A DNA stretch of 64,000 nucleotides from Zoroaster sp. YZ-2022 (Eukaryota > Echinodermata > Asteroidea > Forcipulatida > Zoroasteridae). The stretch covers positions 39,440,466 to 39,504,465 of the forward strand of contig CM055816.1 of the NCBI GenBank assembly GCA_029582265.1, in the 5' to 3' direction. The first letter of the stretch is position 1, and the number at the start of each line of letters is the position of its first letter. Positions 8,925 through 19,775 of the stretch are shown here, piece by piece. A program made the position numbers and the translations under genes. A model generated the notes under the pieces. The model was not told the DNA's origin and did no database searches. It saw only the letters and a program-made list of their open reading frames with translations.

Positions 8925-9895
8925 GCCAAAAATAAAAAGTCTCTGCTTTCTGGTCATACATGTAGGTCGGCTTCAAAATCGGTGTGGTGACAACCAGTGA
9001 AGTACATGATACATCATGTACAGTATCATGTATTTATGTGCGGTGTTCGGTTATTGGAACCAGACCAAATTTCCCATACACAAAGTATGGTGGCTAAGAG
9101 AGGCTGCACAAATCGGGCAAACGTTCACACCCCTAGATGTGAAAATCGATCCAGCAATTTTGGCTGCAATTTGACATCGTTTTATGGCAAATAAAAAGAA
9201 AACTAACTAGATATAAGTTTTTGTCACAACAAAAACAAGGTGTTCGGTTGAAGTTAAAATGGTTACGTCATCAATTCGTTTTTTAATATTAAACTTTGAC
9301 TTCCGGTTTGGACAGGAAGTAATGTCAAATTGGGGTCACCTTTGTGTAAATATTTTTCGAGAATTAACAATCTGTATAATGGTACAAAAATTGTGAATTT
9401 ACCTCTTGTGGTTGTTGAGATATGATTTTTTTAAATGTTAAATTTGACTTCCGGTTTGGACAGGAAGTAAGGTCAAATTGGAGTCATGTTTTTGTAAATA
9501 TTTTTCGACAATTAACAATCTATACAATAGTGCAAAAAATTTCCATTTACCTGTTGTGGTTGTTGAGATATGATTTTTTTAAATATTAAACTTTGACTTC
9601 CGGTTTGGACAGGAAGTAAGGTCAAATCGGGGTCACTCACAACTCGAGTTTCATCTACTTGTTAAGTTCTAAGTACATGCCAAGTTTCAAGTTCATGTGA
9701 AGTTTGCAAGTATGTGTTTTTTTGCGGACAGACGTCGGGGAGAAGAAGAAGAAGAAGAAGAAGTAAAAAAAATCGAACAAAAACAATAGGTGTTTCGGGC
9801 ACATACCCGAACACCTAAAAATGCTGATGTGCAGGTATGAGGCGATGCTCATGGTGACCAGAAACCAGAGACTTTTTTTTTTGGCCTTACCTTTA
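8925..9895 (-). mobile_element. Dispersed element M (copy 1) with internal array
   Basis: Outer inverted ends ttaggccaaaaataaaaagt / actttttttttttggcctta plus tttctggtca. The segment 8960-9150 matches the reverse complement of 29630-29730 and 30540-30600 (ccaccatactttg, ggcttcaaaat). It contains the 9238-9818 hairpin-ended block. Class uncertain; Helitron-like features are noted separately. Confidence 0.6.
9238..9818 (+). mobile_element. Hairpin-ended insert with 148-bp tandem units
   Basis: Starts AGGTGTTCGG and ends with hairpin GGTGTTTCGGG-cacata-CCCGAACACC followed by TAA. Inside, gacttccggtttggacagg recurs at 9298, 9446 and 9595 (148-149 bp apart). A (GAA)n tract precedes the hairpin. 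Hairpin plus CTAA resembles a Helitron 3' end; a related hairpin lies at about 41108-41136 on the other strand. Confidence 0.55.
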
Positions 9896-10056
9896 ATTTG
9901 ATCATCTTGTAATTATCAATGCCCTTACCTTCCCTATTTGACAAAAACAGATGAGGTTCATGTGGGAGTTACAACACATCTTGCAATCTGTTATAATTGC
10001 TCCATCCCAAATTCCCTAGAAATATCTAATGTAAGGCAAGCTTATTGTACTACTAA
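9896..10056. other. Short spacer
   Basis: No gene or repeat recognised. Confidence 0.5.
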
Positions 10057-10725
10057 CCCTCCAGCTATAGCTGAACTTTAGTGACAAGTAGCTATATAGA
10101 GGTCAAAATCAGTCAACTGCCTGTTTTGACTGTTGACCCAAATGTGCACACAGGGGCATTTTGAACTGGTTCTTACCACCCTGAACAATAATAATAATAA
10201 TAATAATTATGTGTGGACTTATATAGCGCACGTATTCACCAACTAAGTGGTGCTCAAGGCACATTATATTATTACCCCTGCTCATAAGGCTCATAAGGCT
10301 CATAAATCATTCCTGAAACCATCTCAGCTCCCTGGGGAGTATACAGCTCAATTGCTGCCATTACAGCGCATATAGGGCTAATCAACCAACTCTGCCCTCA
10401 CAGGTACCCATTTAACCCCTGGGTGGAGAGAAGCAATTATGGTTAAGTGGCTTGCTCAAGGACACAAGTGTCACGGCCGGGATTGGAACCCACATTCTGC
10501 TGCTAACACCAGAACTTGAGTCCGGTAAGCTAGACCGCTCGGCCACGACACTCCACAATACCATAAAATGCTATAACCAGTTAAACACGGTTGACTCATT
10601 TTGACCTGGAATGTACAACTACATGTAAGGTTTGACAGTGTTTGACTTTTAAGTGCACTAGATACACCTTGGCAAGTACAGTACATACATTTTGACTGAT
10701 TTTGACCCTTGAAGTAGTAGGAGGG
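10057..10725 (+). mobile_element. TTAA element, family A (copy A1), SINE inside
   Basis: Ends CCCTCCAGC and GTAGGAGGG; left target CTAA. Interior words gtcaaaatcagtcaactgcc, tgttttgactgttgaccc. Split by SINE S2 at 10191-10554; removing it restores the order seen in copies at 14574, 25505, 32018 and 51039. Confidence 0.8.
10191..10554 (-). mobile_element. SINE S2, long type
   Basis: The minus strand begins GGAGTGTCGTGGCCGAGCGG (tRNA-Leu-like head), has a longer body with ccaggggttaaatgggtacc and tgagccttatgagc, and ends in (TTA)n. Flanked by ACAATA on both sides (10185-10190, 10555-10560), the target duplication. Inserted in element A1. Confidence 0.88.
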
Positions 10726-10750
10726 TAATTGATGGTGTACCTTAATTCAA

Positions 10751-11936
10751 CCCTCCTGCAATCAGTGCAATTTTTGAAACAACCCATTCAGGCCACTCCG
10801 AGCCATTAGCTGTTGCCAGTGGCCTCCTACATGTATGGTTACCCTTCTGTGCACTGTCACACCACTGAGATTGCAGGGTAAGGTGGTCTCCCATCGATAC
10901 ATTGCAGGCCATGTAATACTAATATGTTCAAACATTTACAGTGTCCTTGGGTGGCACACAGTTGATTTTGTAATGCAGGCGTCAATTTGAAGCCTGGACC
11001 CACCCTCCTCACGTCATCACCTTTCTTCACCTGAGCCAATTATGTATAAGGTCAGGATTTCACCACCACTTCACTCTATCAGCAAATGTGTTAGTCCAGG
11101 CTTCACCCTTTGAATTATTTCCATAGGTGAAGCTTCACTTTTTCAGTTTTCGCCAGGTCTGACGCTTCACCACTGTTTCACCATATTGGCCATTTGCTGA
11201 TATTATGATAAGGACAGGGGACCAGTCTAGTTGTTAGTTGCTAACGTTCGCCAACGTTGGCGGCGCACTTGAGATCGGTCAACCTCGTCCCCATGGTTTA
11301 CTTTATTTCCAACATGTTTACGGTCAACCTCGTACTGCTCGACACACCCTGGGGACGAGGTTGGAGATCGGTGGCAAACGTGCGCAAACTTGGCAACGCT
11401 TTGCGCGTGAACGCACCCCAGGATACAGTTTGCAAGGTGGTGCGGGGCGCGATGTTTTAGATTGTGTGTATTTGTGTGGGCAAACTTCAGTTCAAAAATT
11501 GCGCACACGCAAATTCCAAGTTGGCTTGCGCGAATTTCAAAAAAGGCCATCTTCAAAGATTGCATCACAACAGTTGTTTGAAACGCCACGACTTCGACAT
11601 ATTTTCGACACGACCGATGTAGTGGATTCGATGTCACATCACCAAACACAAATAAGGCTCGTCAACGCTTCACCCTTTCATCAACTTTTATAGGTAACGC
11701 TTCACCCAATTATTAAAAAAGAACGTTACGGCTTCACTATAACAACAAATTATTGACCTCAGGCTTCGACGCGAAGCGGCGTCGATATTTTGCGACCTCT
11801 GAGGAGGGTGGGTCCAGGCTTCAAATTGACGCCTGCATAAGATTACTTGGAAAGGACAGCAGGCTTGTACATGTATGTACTGAAGGTTGCTCAAGAGCAG
11901 AATTTTGTGGATCAGAGTGGCCTCCATAGGGAAGGT
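10751..11936 (+). mobile_element. TTAA element, family J (copy J1), interrupted
   Basis: Starts CCCTCCTGCAATCAGTGC and matches six other J copies up to gttgattttgtaa (10973), where an 864-bp element is inserted, then resumes gattacttggaaaggacagc. The right terminus is eroded (cctccatagggaagg). Confidence 0.8.
10974..11837. mobile_element. 864-bp TAA-flanked DNA transposon in J1
   Basis: Perfect inverted ends of at least 38 bp beginning TGCAGGCGTCAATTTGAAGC. TAA flanks both sides and the six uninterrupted J copies show the empty site ttttgtaagatta. Subterminal gcttcacc words occur on both sides. The core 11225-11660 is CpG-rich and holds two overlapping unrecognised ORFs (151 and 140 aa). A 3-bp TAA target suggests PIF/Harbinger-like, but no transposase is visible. 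Confidence 0.8.
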
Positions 11937-13019
11937 GTAACATTGGTATTTGGTAACAAATGTCATCACGATAGGTGCTCAATGCTTTTGAGTTTTGAGA
12001 AAACAAGGGAAAACTGTAATATATTTTGTCTGTGTTTATAGTTTTACAAGTAAGTTGCTTTGTGGCAACTCTGAAAATTCAACAATGTAACGATTCCTGT
12101 TTTCTCTGAGGCGAAAGCAATTCAGACGAAATCATATCTCAGGATGATCAATACGTGGACCACCTTTACATTAAAATAAACAATGTAATAAATTTGTTAA
12201 TTTGAAAATCTGGTTGTAACCAGTATTGTATAGTTTCCCTTTGAACATGTACATGTGATGTGCCGTAATTGATGCTAGATGTCTGAATCGGGCCTGTTTT
12301 GCTCGGGCTATGAAACTTTACCACAAGTGGCAACACTGTACACGTACATAATATGTATCTCGGTCAATAATGCCTGATTCCTACATAGATAATATGTACA
12401 TTCATGGAGGAAGATTCTCTGTTTTCTTCCTCCATGGTACATTGTAGCTTTGTGCTTAAAGGGGAGGTATGCCTATTATACAACATTGGTTTAAATGTAC
12501 AACTGTATGTTCATTTCAACCCACTTGTTATGAACCCAAGCCATGACAGATAGTATTACAATAGCTGGTCATGTTTTTGAGAAAACGGTAAAAAGAAAAT
12601 TTAAATTTCTGTCATGAATATAAATATATACATATGTATGTATACAATCTGAATGCATTTTCACTATTTTCTTGTGATCACCAAACGACGCACTGAAATA
12701 CATGTAAGCTGGTACTTTCACAGGTTGGTTTATACATAATTCGTATTTTCATTCCTAGTCCTACAGTGTATGTACATGTATGGATGCAGTAATTTTACCA
12801 GGAATGTGTACTCATCTGGCTTTAATATACATTTCACTAAGACTAAGAGAGTGGGCAGTACATTAGTGCCGGCTGTGCTTTTACAAATTGTGTACCAAAT
12901 TGGAGCCATCCCTGAATTGCACTGTGTAATTTTAATGAAGGAACAGAATGCATTGTACTGAACGCCAGGGGGAAACATTGATCACTTTGACCACATTGAC
13001 ATTTTCTTTTTTACTTTTA
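11937..13019. other. Non-coding, old repeat debris
   Basis: Includes a small hairpin (atggaggaag...cttcctccat, 12395-12436) and a family L-like left end at 12456 (ttaaaggggagg). No gene. Confidence 0.45.
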
Positions 13020-13200
13020 TATGTGAACAAATCGGCTGAGCCGGCTGGCATTAGCGATTTCGGAGAGTCCTTGCTTTATGATTGAAAGCTTGTAGTCGGG
13101 TCTGCAGCGATGTCTGTGATCAATCATTAATGGCCAGAGAGCCATCCGTATCTTTGGAGCTGACTTATGATGTGCTCAGTGCGATGACGTACATGTTTTC
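13020..13200. promoter_or_regulatory. Unique island, enhancer-like
   Basis: Non-repetitive, with gatcaatcattaatggccag, ctttatgattgaaagc and a CRE-like tgacgtac. Candidate conserved element; comparative alignment is needed. Confidence 0.3.
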
Positions 13201-13619
13201 AAGCAATCAAGTTTAAATTTGCATTGATCTACATGTACATATAGCATGTACTGATGCACCACTATAAACAAGAGTTTGGCAGCTGCCTGTATGATTTTTC
13301 ATTCAAAAATTTGAAACAGAATTCCACCATTATATATTTTTTATTGGAATCTTACAAACTTGCGTGCACTTTTTATTATCGGTGAGTAAAAACGTATGTT
13401 TTTGATGGATTTAATTGTTATTTTATTAACCCTAAACCACGCTGAATGCAACAGAATGCAACAAGTGTTTAAAAAAAATCAGTTGGATCTTGTTGCAGTC
13501 GGATGGACCAAAAGGTCGTTTGTTCTTGCTGATGGATCTTGTTGCACTCAGCAGGCTCGGACAATGGACAACAGATGGATGCTGTTGTATTGAGCAAGGG
13601 GTTAAAATTGAAGTATGTT
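13201..13619. other. No gene seen
   Basis: Contains short repeated words (gttgcactcag, ttgttgcagtcggatgg) and overlapping short ORFs that extend into the adjacent K element; none is recognised. Confidence 0.4.
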
Positions 13620-13623
13620 TTAA

Positions 13624-13878
13624 CCAGTTCGCGTCGGAGGCCGTGTATACACGCACATTTTTTTTGGACAGCAGATCGGAGAGCGTCTAAACACGCCACA
13701 GGATTCTCGGGAATTTTGTATAGATTCCTGGTCGACGTGGCAACGAGCCATAAGTATACGGTGGAAGATGTGGTCTCCCCGGTCACGCTCTGGTGAGCAC
13801 CATTGTTCGTGTTTGTGCAGTAAAAATAAACCTGCCACGGGGGTTCGGAAAAACTTTTTTATTCCCGGTGCGAACTGG
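13624..13878 (+). mobile_element. TTAA element, family K (copy K1)
   Basis: TTAA at 13620-13623 and 13879-13882. Inverted ends CCAGTTCGCGTCGG and CCGGTGCGAACTGG. Interior has cggaggccgtgtatacacgc and gatcggagagcgtc. Copies at 14899, 36295 and 44846. Confidence 0.85.
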
Positions 13879-13882
13879 TTAA

Positions 13883-14569
13883 AGGTATAATGTTATAGAA
13901 TTCGTAATTCAAACAACAACAAATATAAAATGATAACAATTCCAATGAAAAACTTACTTGACAGTGTAAATCTGATGATGGTTTCAATATACCCTAGACA
14001 TGATTTTGTCAAAGGATGCCATGAAAAATGAAATTATAGCCAAAACGTTCCATCGGAAAGAGTAATTTTCCTTAAATTTCACCCTGTTAGAACATTGACA
14101 ATGTAATGATACAACATAGAGTATCGGTACATATCAAGGGCTTAAAACCACAACTGTGTATGTCCACTTTTGCCTAAAATATATTATGTGGAGTTTCTGA
14201 TTTTTCAGACTATTCAAACTTTTAAACTCATTTTTTTTCTTCAAAATGCCGATTTTGGACATAACCAGTTCTGGTTTTAAGCACTCAATATTTAAGAGAG
14301 ATTAGCAGTTTTGCCAAAATTACAATTGTTTTGATAAAACATGAAAAATATGTATAATGTAAGTTTTTTAATTGTTTTTCTCAAAAAATTAGCACCAGAC
14401 ATGTATTGTGATAAAATTTTAACAGGTTAGTTTAATGTTATATTAAAACTAGAGGGGTGAATTTAACGTACATTTGTACGTATGTTCTACCTTCCATTTA
14501 AATTCCTGTCATGACTTAATCCTTGTGTACAGAGGTGAAAACATTTAATAATAATATATAATTATGATA
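13883..14569. other. AT-rich, family L-like debris
   Basis: Phrases aacttacttgacagtgtaaa and tgatgatggtttcaat match L interior. No gene. Confidence 0.4.
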
Positions 14570-14573
14570 TTAA

Positions 14574-14894
14574 CTCTCCTACTATTGCTGCACTTTAGTG
14601 GGAAGTTGCTACAGAGGGTCAAAACCAGTCAACTGCCTGTTTTGACTGTTGACCCAAATGTGCACACAGGGGAATTTTTGACCGGTTTATACTGTCATTT
14701 TGACCACCCTGAACAATACCAGACAATGCTTTTACCAGTCAAAAACAGTCAACTCATTTTGACCTGTAAATGTACTTACTACACGTAAGGTTTGAAAGTG
14801 TTTGACTGTTAAGTGCGCTCGATATACCTTGGCAAACGTGTATCAACATTTTGACTGATTTTGACCCTTGTAGTAAGTAGTAGGTAATAGTAAT
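14574..14894 (+). mobile_element. TTAA element, family A (copy A2)
   Basis: Left TTAA at 14570-14573, start CTCTCCTACTATTGC. Interior of gtcaaaacc/ggttttgac words as in A1. The right end is eroded and abuts K2, apparently sharing one TTAA. Confidence 0.75.
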
Positions 14895-14898
14895 TTAA

Positions 14899-15153
14899 CC
14901 AGTTTGCATCGGAGGCCGTGTATACACACAAATTTTTTTTGGACAGCGGATCGGAGAGCGTCTAAACACGCCACAGGATTCTTGGGAATATTTGTATAGA
15001 TTCCTGGTCGACGTGGCAACGAGCCAGAAGCATACGGTGGAAGACGCGGTCTCCCCGGTCACGCTCTGGTGAGCACCATTGTTTGTGTTTGTGCGGTAAA
15101 CTAAACCCGCCACAGGGGTTCGGAAACACTTTTTTATTCCTGGTGCGAACTGG
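14899..15153 (+). mobile_element. TTAA element, family K (copy K2)
   Basis: TTAA at 14895-14898 and 15154-15157. Same ends and interior as K1, one base apart in most places. Confidence 0.85.
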
Positions 15154-15590
15154 TTAATGAAAAACTCAAATTTCAAATCTTAACGGACAAACCTTTGAAA
15201 AATATACAAAAAGAACGAGACTTGCATGTAAGTACAAGACCGCGAGTGGAACTGTAATGACCAGTCCAAAGTCTTTTATATGCTGTGCAGGCCAAAGCTA
15301 CTATGTATATTTACTACTCAATTGAGATTCCACATGGTGTCACCGCAATTAGTCTTATATTTACCACAATTTATAGCTTGACTTTAAGTGCTTGACTTTT
15401 ATTTCAGGTGTGCCTACTGTGTAAAAATGGCAGAAATACCATTCCAATATTTGGACATTATTCACGCTCAATGTATTTATCATTGGTAGTCATGGAAGTT
15501 TGTTTGTACCACAAACTGTATTCCTGCCCGACTTTAGACTTCTGTAAATGCTAGAAGTTGTCAAAGTGTGAAATTTGTCATTGTGCGCCC
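15154..15590. other. Non-coding; partial retroelement-end repeat
   Basis: 15313-15356 repeats the ctactcaattgag...ggtgtcaccgcaattag phrase of 6950-7000. Nothing else recognised. Confidence 0.5.
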
Positions 15591-15905
15591 CGCCCCGGTA
15601 GTCCTTTCCTTAATTCGCACCCTTGAACCCCTCCGAGGTTCCACCTGGTGCACCTGTGGCGCTGCCCTACACCTCAGGTGCTCCCCAGGTTAATGGCCAA
15701 ATTACTTGCCCTGTCACCCCAATGAATATCCCCTATTCAGAGGACAGTGCACCTTATTACTAAGTCAGCCATGCAAGTAATAATCCTTTCCCCTTGTATT
15801 GTTGCTCAAGGTATACAGTAGGTTGTCCATTCAGTCATGCAGCGCTGTCATTGTCTGGTTGGGGATAGCATTCCATTGTGTCCACCTGGCGACCTTGTTT
15901 GGGGT
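15591..15905. promoter_or_regulatory. Unique GC-richer island with E-box cluster
   Basis: CACCTG at 15642, 15651 and 15883 and CAGGTG at 15675, in non-repetitive sequence with gccccgcccc nearby. Pattern fits a cis-regulatory module for E2-box factors; inference only. Confidence 0.35.
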
Positions 15906-16134
15906 CACACAGCCCCCAGGAAGCTCATAAGGCTTGAGTCCTGAACATATTTTGAAGAAAAAAGAAGATTTTTATTTTTGTTGAATTGTTTTGGGATGAC
16001 CCCATACTCATGTTGCTTTCGTGAGTGGTGTACATTGTAAACATGCTGGAGTGTACAACGATTTAAAAACCAGACACGAGAATACACCGACGATGCGACC
16101 TGTCAATCAGATGCCACAGATTAACCAATAGGTT

Positions 16135-16420
16135 TAAGCAGGTCTGTGATTTCTCAGGAATTTCCTGATATCAGGATATTTTAACAAATCTCCCTTTGCC
16201 TCAGAACTTTCTTGAAAGAATAAAAACTACATGTAGCCACTAAGGAAAGAAAGAAGTAGCCTGTATTGTATTCAAACCTCTAGTTTCTTGTTTGTGGAGA
16301 TGTGGAGAGTCTGTAAATCCTCCAAAATTAAACACCCGGAAGTTTCAGGGGGCTTTGTCCTCTAGATCAAAGGGAGACCCAGGCCCGATACCTATTTTTT
16401 AATGATTTTTTTACTGTTAT
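16135..16420. repeat. Dispersed repeat N (copy 1)
   Basis: Shares tctgtaaatcctccaaaat, ttcagggggctttgtc and gggagacccaggcc with 26140-26370. About 240 bp, class unknown. Confidence 0.65.
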
Positions 16421-16610
16421 TTGTGCCAGTACATGTACAGTGTATGTCAATATAAGATTGATTGAAATGACATATCAAGATCATTATTAAGTCATACTCA
16501 ACATCATGTCTCACAGTTCATACACTGAACTGGTCCGTGGCCCCATCAACCAAAGTGTGTGCGCATTCTCGTAGAAACTTTTTTAGCAACCATCAATTGT
16601 ATAATATATA

Positions 16611-16873
16611 CTACTCAAAACAATTTAGGGAACACCGGATTTTTAACATCAAATAGGTTTGAAATGTTCCATGAACCGGGATTTTCATTTGCAACCCCCT
16701 CTCTCTTTCAGTAGTCATGTCATGAAATGTGTAATCACTACATGCATCCTTTATCATCTGTTTCATTGTGCAGTTGTTTTCTCATAAATTCTGTGAAACA
16801 TTGTGTTTATCTGAAATAAATGATCTTGCTTTAACTGAGATTATTCCGGTGTTCCCTAAATTGTTTTGAGTAG
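16611..16873. mobile_element. Tc1/mariner-type MITE
   Basis: Inverted ends CTACTCAAAACAATTTAGGG and its complement, continuing to ccgg (about 30 bp), flanked by TA on both sides (16609-16610, 16874-16875). 263 bp, no transposase. Confidence 0.85.
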
Positions 16874-16884
16874 TATACAATGTG

Positions 16885-17025
16885 TATTCAGAGTATGAGC
16901 CAGGATTTGGAAATAGGGCGTCTAAATTTGTAACTGTGTATTGCAAATAAAACAGGGTGTCCATTTAGCACTAGAAACAGGACATCCAAAAGACACCCAA
17001 AGGTATAGCTGGCTAATACTATGTG
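16885..17025. repeat. Dispersed repeat O (copy 1)
   Basis: gagccaggatttggaaatag, aaataaaacagggtgtcc and acacccaaagg recur at 36898-37030 and 37770-37935. Confidence 0.6.
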
Positions 17026-17082
17026 TGTATTAGCATTAAGAGCTTCTTGTGACTGTGTATCACTTCCTATGATTTTGATTGA

Positions 17083-17816
17083 TAACCCTGGTTAATCCCG
17101 TATGATTTGACCTCAAGGGTATGTCTGCACATTAGGAGTACGCACATCCATCAATCTGAGACACACCTCTCTTAAAGGCGACGCCCTGCGAAATTCCCAT
17201 GTCACCAAGGTTTTGTGCACTTAACCCTGGTTAAACCCATATGATTTGACCTGGGTATGTTTGCAGTACGCACATTCATCAGTTTCTCTCTTAAAGGCGA
17301 CGCCCTGCAAATTCCCATGTCACCAAGGTTTTGTGCACTTAACCCTGGTTAAACCCATATGATTTGACCTGGGTATGTTTGCAGTACGCACATTCATCAG
17401 TTTCTCTCTTAAAGGCGACGCCCTGCGAAATTCCCATGTCACCAAGGTTTTGTGCACTTAACCCTGGTTAAACCATATGATTTGACCTGGGTATGTTTGC
17501 AGTACGCACATTCATCAGTTTCTCTCTTAAAGGCGACGCCCTGCGAAATTCCCATGTCACCAAGGTTTTGTGCACTTTAACCCTGGTTAAACCCATATGA
17601 TTTGACCTGGGTATGTTTGCAGTACGCACATTCATCAGTTTCTCTCTTAAAGGCGACGCCCTGCAAATTCCCATGTCACCAAGGTTTTGTGCACTTAACC
17701 CTGGTTAAACCCATATGATTTGACCTGGGTATGTTTGCAGTACGCACATTCATCAGTTTCTCTCTTAAAGGCGACGCCCTGCAAATTTCCATGTCACCAA
17801 GGTTTTGTGCACTTTA
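17083..17816. repeat. 118-119-bp tandem array, six units
   Basis: Unit starts at 17083, 17223, 17341, 17460, 17579 and 17697; each begins AACCCTGGTTAAACCCATATG-like and carries cttaaaggcgacgccctgc. The first unit is longer (140 bp) and more diverged. Each unit holds the near-palindrome TTAACCCTGGTTAA. Confidence 0.92.
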
Positions 17817-18224
17817 AGCTCATGGGCATCTACATGTATAGTATAGTACGCGCACTCTGAACACACCTGGCAAGTACACATAGTTTGACTATATTACGTA
17901 TTCATGCACGTATAATATTCTGAACATTGCTATGAGATTTTATCGTGTTGTTTTTCATTATTTTACTGGTACATGTACATGTAAGTTTAAAATTATGATT
18001 TTATGTTTTTTTTTAAGATGTGTAATTCTCCTTTTTTTGAGGAACAATATACATGTCACTTTTTATAGTATTTTTATCTATGTAAATTTGATTGTTTTCG
18101 GCCCACCGGCTGCTTTGTCAGATTTTTAAAAACAAACCATCAATAATAATAATATAAAATTAACAATGTTCAAACAAATACTCTTAAATGAAATATTTCA
18201 CAAAACAATTGTCAGAAAGTTGCT
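17817..18224. other. AT-rich, no gene seen
   Basis: Low-complexity T-rich sequence; no repeat family recognised. Confidence 0.45.
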
Positions 18225-18228
18225 TTAA

Positions 18229-18530
18229 CCCTAACCCCCTTGGCATTTTTGCTGAAAACCATCCTGAATCCTCCAAAATCCATCAACATGCAGTAAAAAG
18301 GTAACCCAATTGTTGGACTGTGATGGAATTGGTATACACTGTAGCAAATGCAAAGCATCCATGGCTTGGCTTATACACAGTCCTGAATCCAACAAAAGCA
18401 GCCGGTGGAGTTTGATGGATTTGGTACACATGGCTACATGGTCTATTCGCTGGGCTATACTGTGGAGTACTGAATCCAACAAAATCAAGCAAAACCAGGT
18501 GGTGGATTTTGATGGACATGGGGTAGTTAG
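18229..18530 (+). mobile_element. TTAA element, family F (copy F2)
   Basis: TTAA at 18225-18228; start CCCTAACCCCCTTGGC. Interior aatccatcaacatgcag, ttgatggatttggtac, gaatccaacaaaatc. The right terminus is eroded (gtagttagaacc). Confidence 0.78.
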
Positions 18531-18679
18531 AACCTTAATATTAATTAATCACCAAAATGAATTTATGATGGTACCCACCATTAATTCAGTTTTGTACTTT
18601 CATGTATTTACTATTTTTTTATGAACCTGCTCAAAAGAGCACCCCCAGAAAACAAGCAAATATCCCAAGGTGATATTAA

Positions 18680-18940
18680 CCCTAACCCACTAGGTATTCT
18701 GGCTAGGAACCTTCCTGAATCCTCCAAAATCCATCAGTGCACTTTTGGAAACATGCCCTTATCTTCAAAATGCACCATGCATTTTCGTTGATATTTTATA
18801 TTCAGCACTTATGGTCTGTACTTCTTGCCAGGTAGTAATTTTGTCCCATTTTGATGAGGTGAAAGTACCATTTTCAACAGTGCAGAATTTTTCCAAAAAG
18901 TGCCCCTTGGAGGATTTTGCAGGATTTGGGGTGGTTAGGG
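18680..18940 (+). mobile_element. TTAA element, family E (copy E2)
   Basis: TTAA at 18676-18679 and 18941-18944; CCCTAACCC and GGTTAGGG ends; same interior order as E1. Confidence 0.85.
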
Positions 18941-19249
18941 TTAAAAACCAGTTTTTATCCAACCAAACCCACAATAAATACTTTAAAAATTAATAAAATA
19001 AAAACAAGCTACATACCATGCTTTTCACAATATCGTGGAATGTATAAGTTTAAAGTTTTTCTTATACAGTAACAAACTTTATTTGATTGTAAAAAAAAAA
19101 GAAAAAAAAGCCAAACATTTCCTGAAAAATTCAAAAACACGAAGTGTTCCTCTTTAAAATTGCAGCTCGATTTAATTAGGAGAAACTCTTAATGGATGTG
19201 CTTAAAAGCTTTAACAAAATGTTCACAGTTCCCGCTGTCACCTGACAAA

Positions 19250-19775
19250 TTGCTTCCACACACATGTTGTGAACTTGAATTCGTGATCAATCTAAAAAAA
19301 ACAGTTGCTAATGTCCATCTAGCTAAGGGTCAGATCATGTCTAAATTTGTTCAAACTCAGTTCGGAGAGCATGGAGTGGGGGGGGGGGGAGGGGAGTAGT
19401 TATTGTGGCACTTTCGTACTGGTTCCCCCTGGGAACCACTTTATCTTTTAGAGGCAAGCCTGTGTTTCTGACCCTGGCCCTGGGTGAAGACTGCATAAAA
19501 TCTTCAAATGTGCAGCACAGTTTACTTAGTTCACATGTTGTTGTAGAAGTGTACTTGAATTCGTGACCAATCTAAAAAAAGAAAAGAAAGATGGTAGCCA
19601 AAGGGGTAGATCATGTCTAAATTTGTTCAAACTCAGTTTGGGGTGCCACGGTGTAGTTATTGTGGCACTTTTGTGCCTGTTCCTCCTGGGGACAAACAGG
19701 CTGTTTTCCCCTCTTTATCTTTTAGAGGCAAGACTCTGTTTCTGACCCTGGCCCTGGGCGATATGTGAATCCATT
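19250..19775. repeat. Diverged tandem duplication, about 270 bp
   Basis: 19270-19490 and 19545-19765 share cttgaattcgtgaycaatct, atcatgtctaaatttgttca, atctttagaggcaag-type and tgaccctggccctggg phrases. Copy 1 carries a G(11) tract at 19379. Origin unknown. Confidence 0.75.

Noticed and set aside
11227..11693. 140-aa and 151-aa ORFs on opposite strands
   Set aside because: Overlapping on both strands inside a transposon core, no recognisable domain; more likely CpG-rich open frame than a protein.
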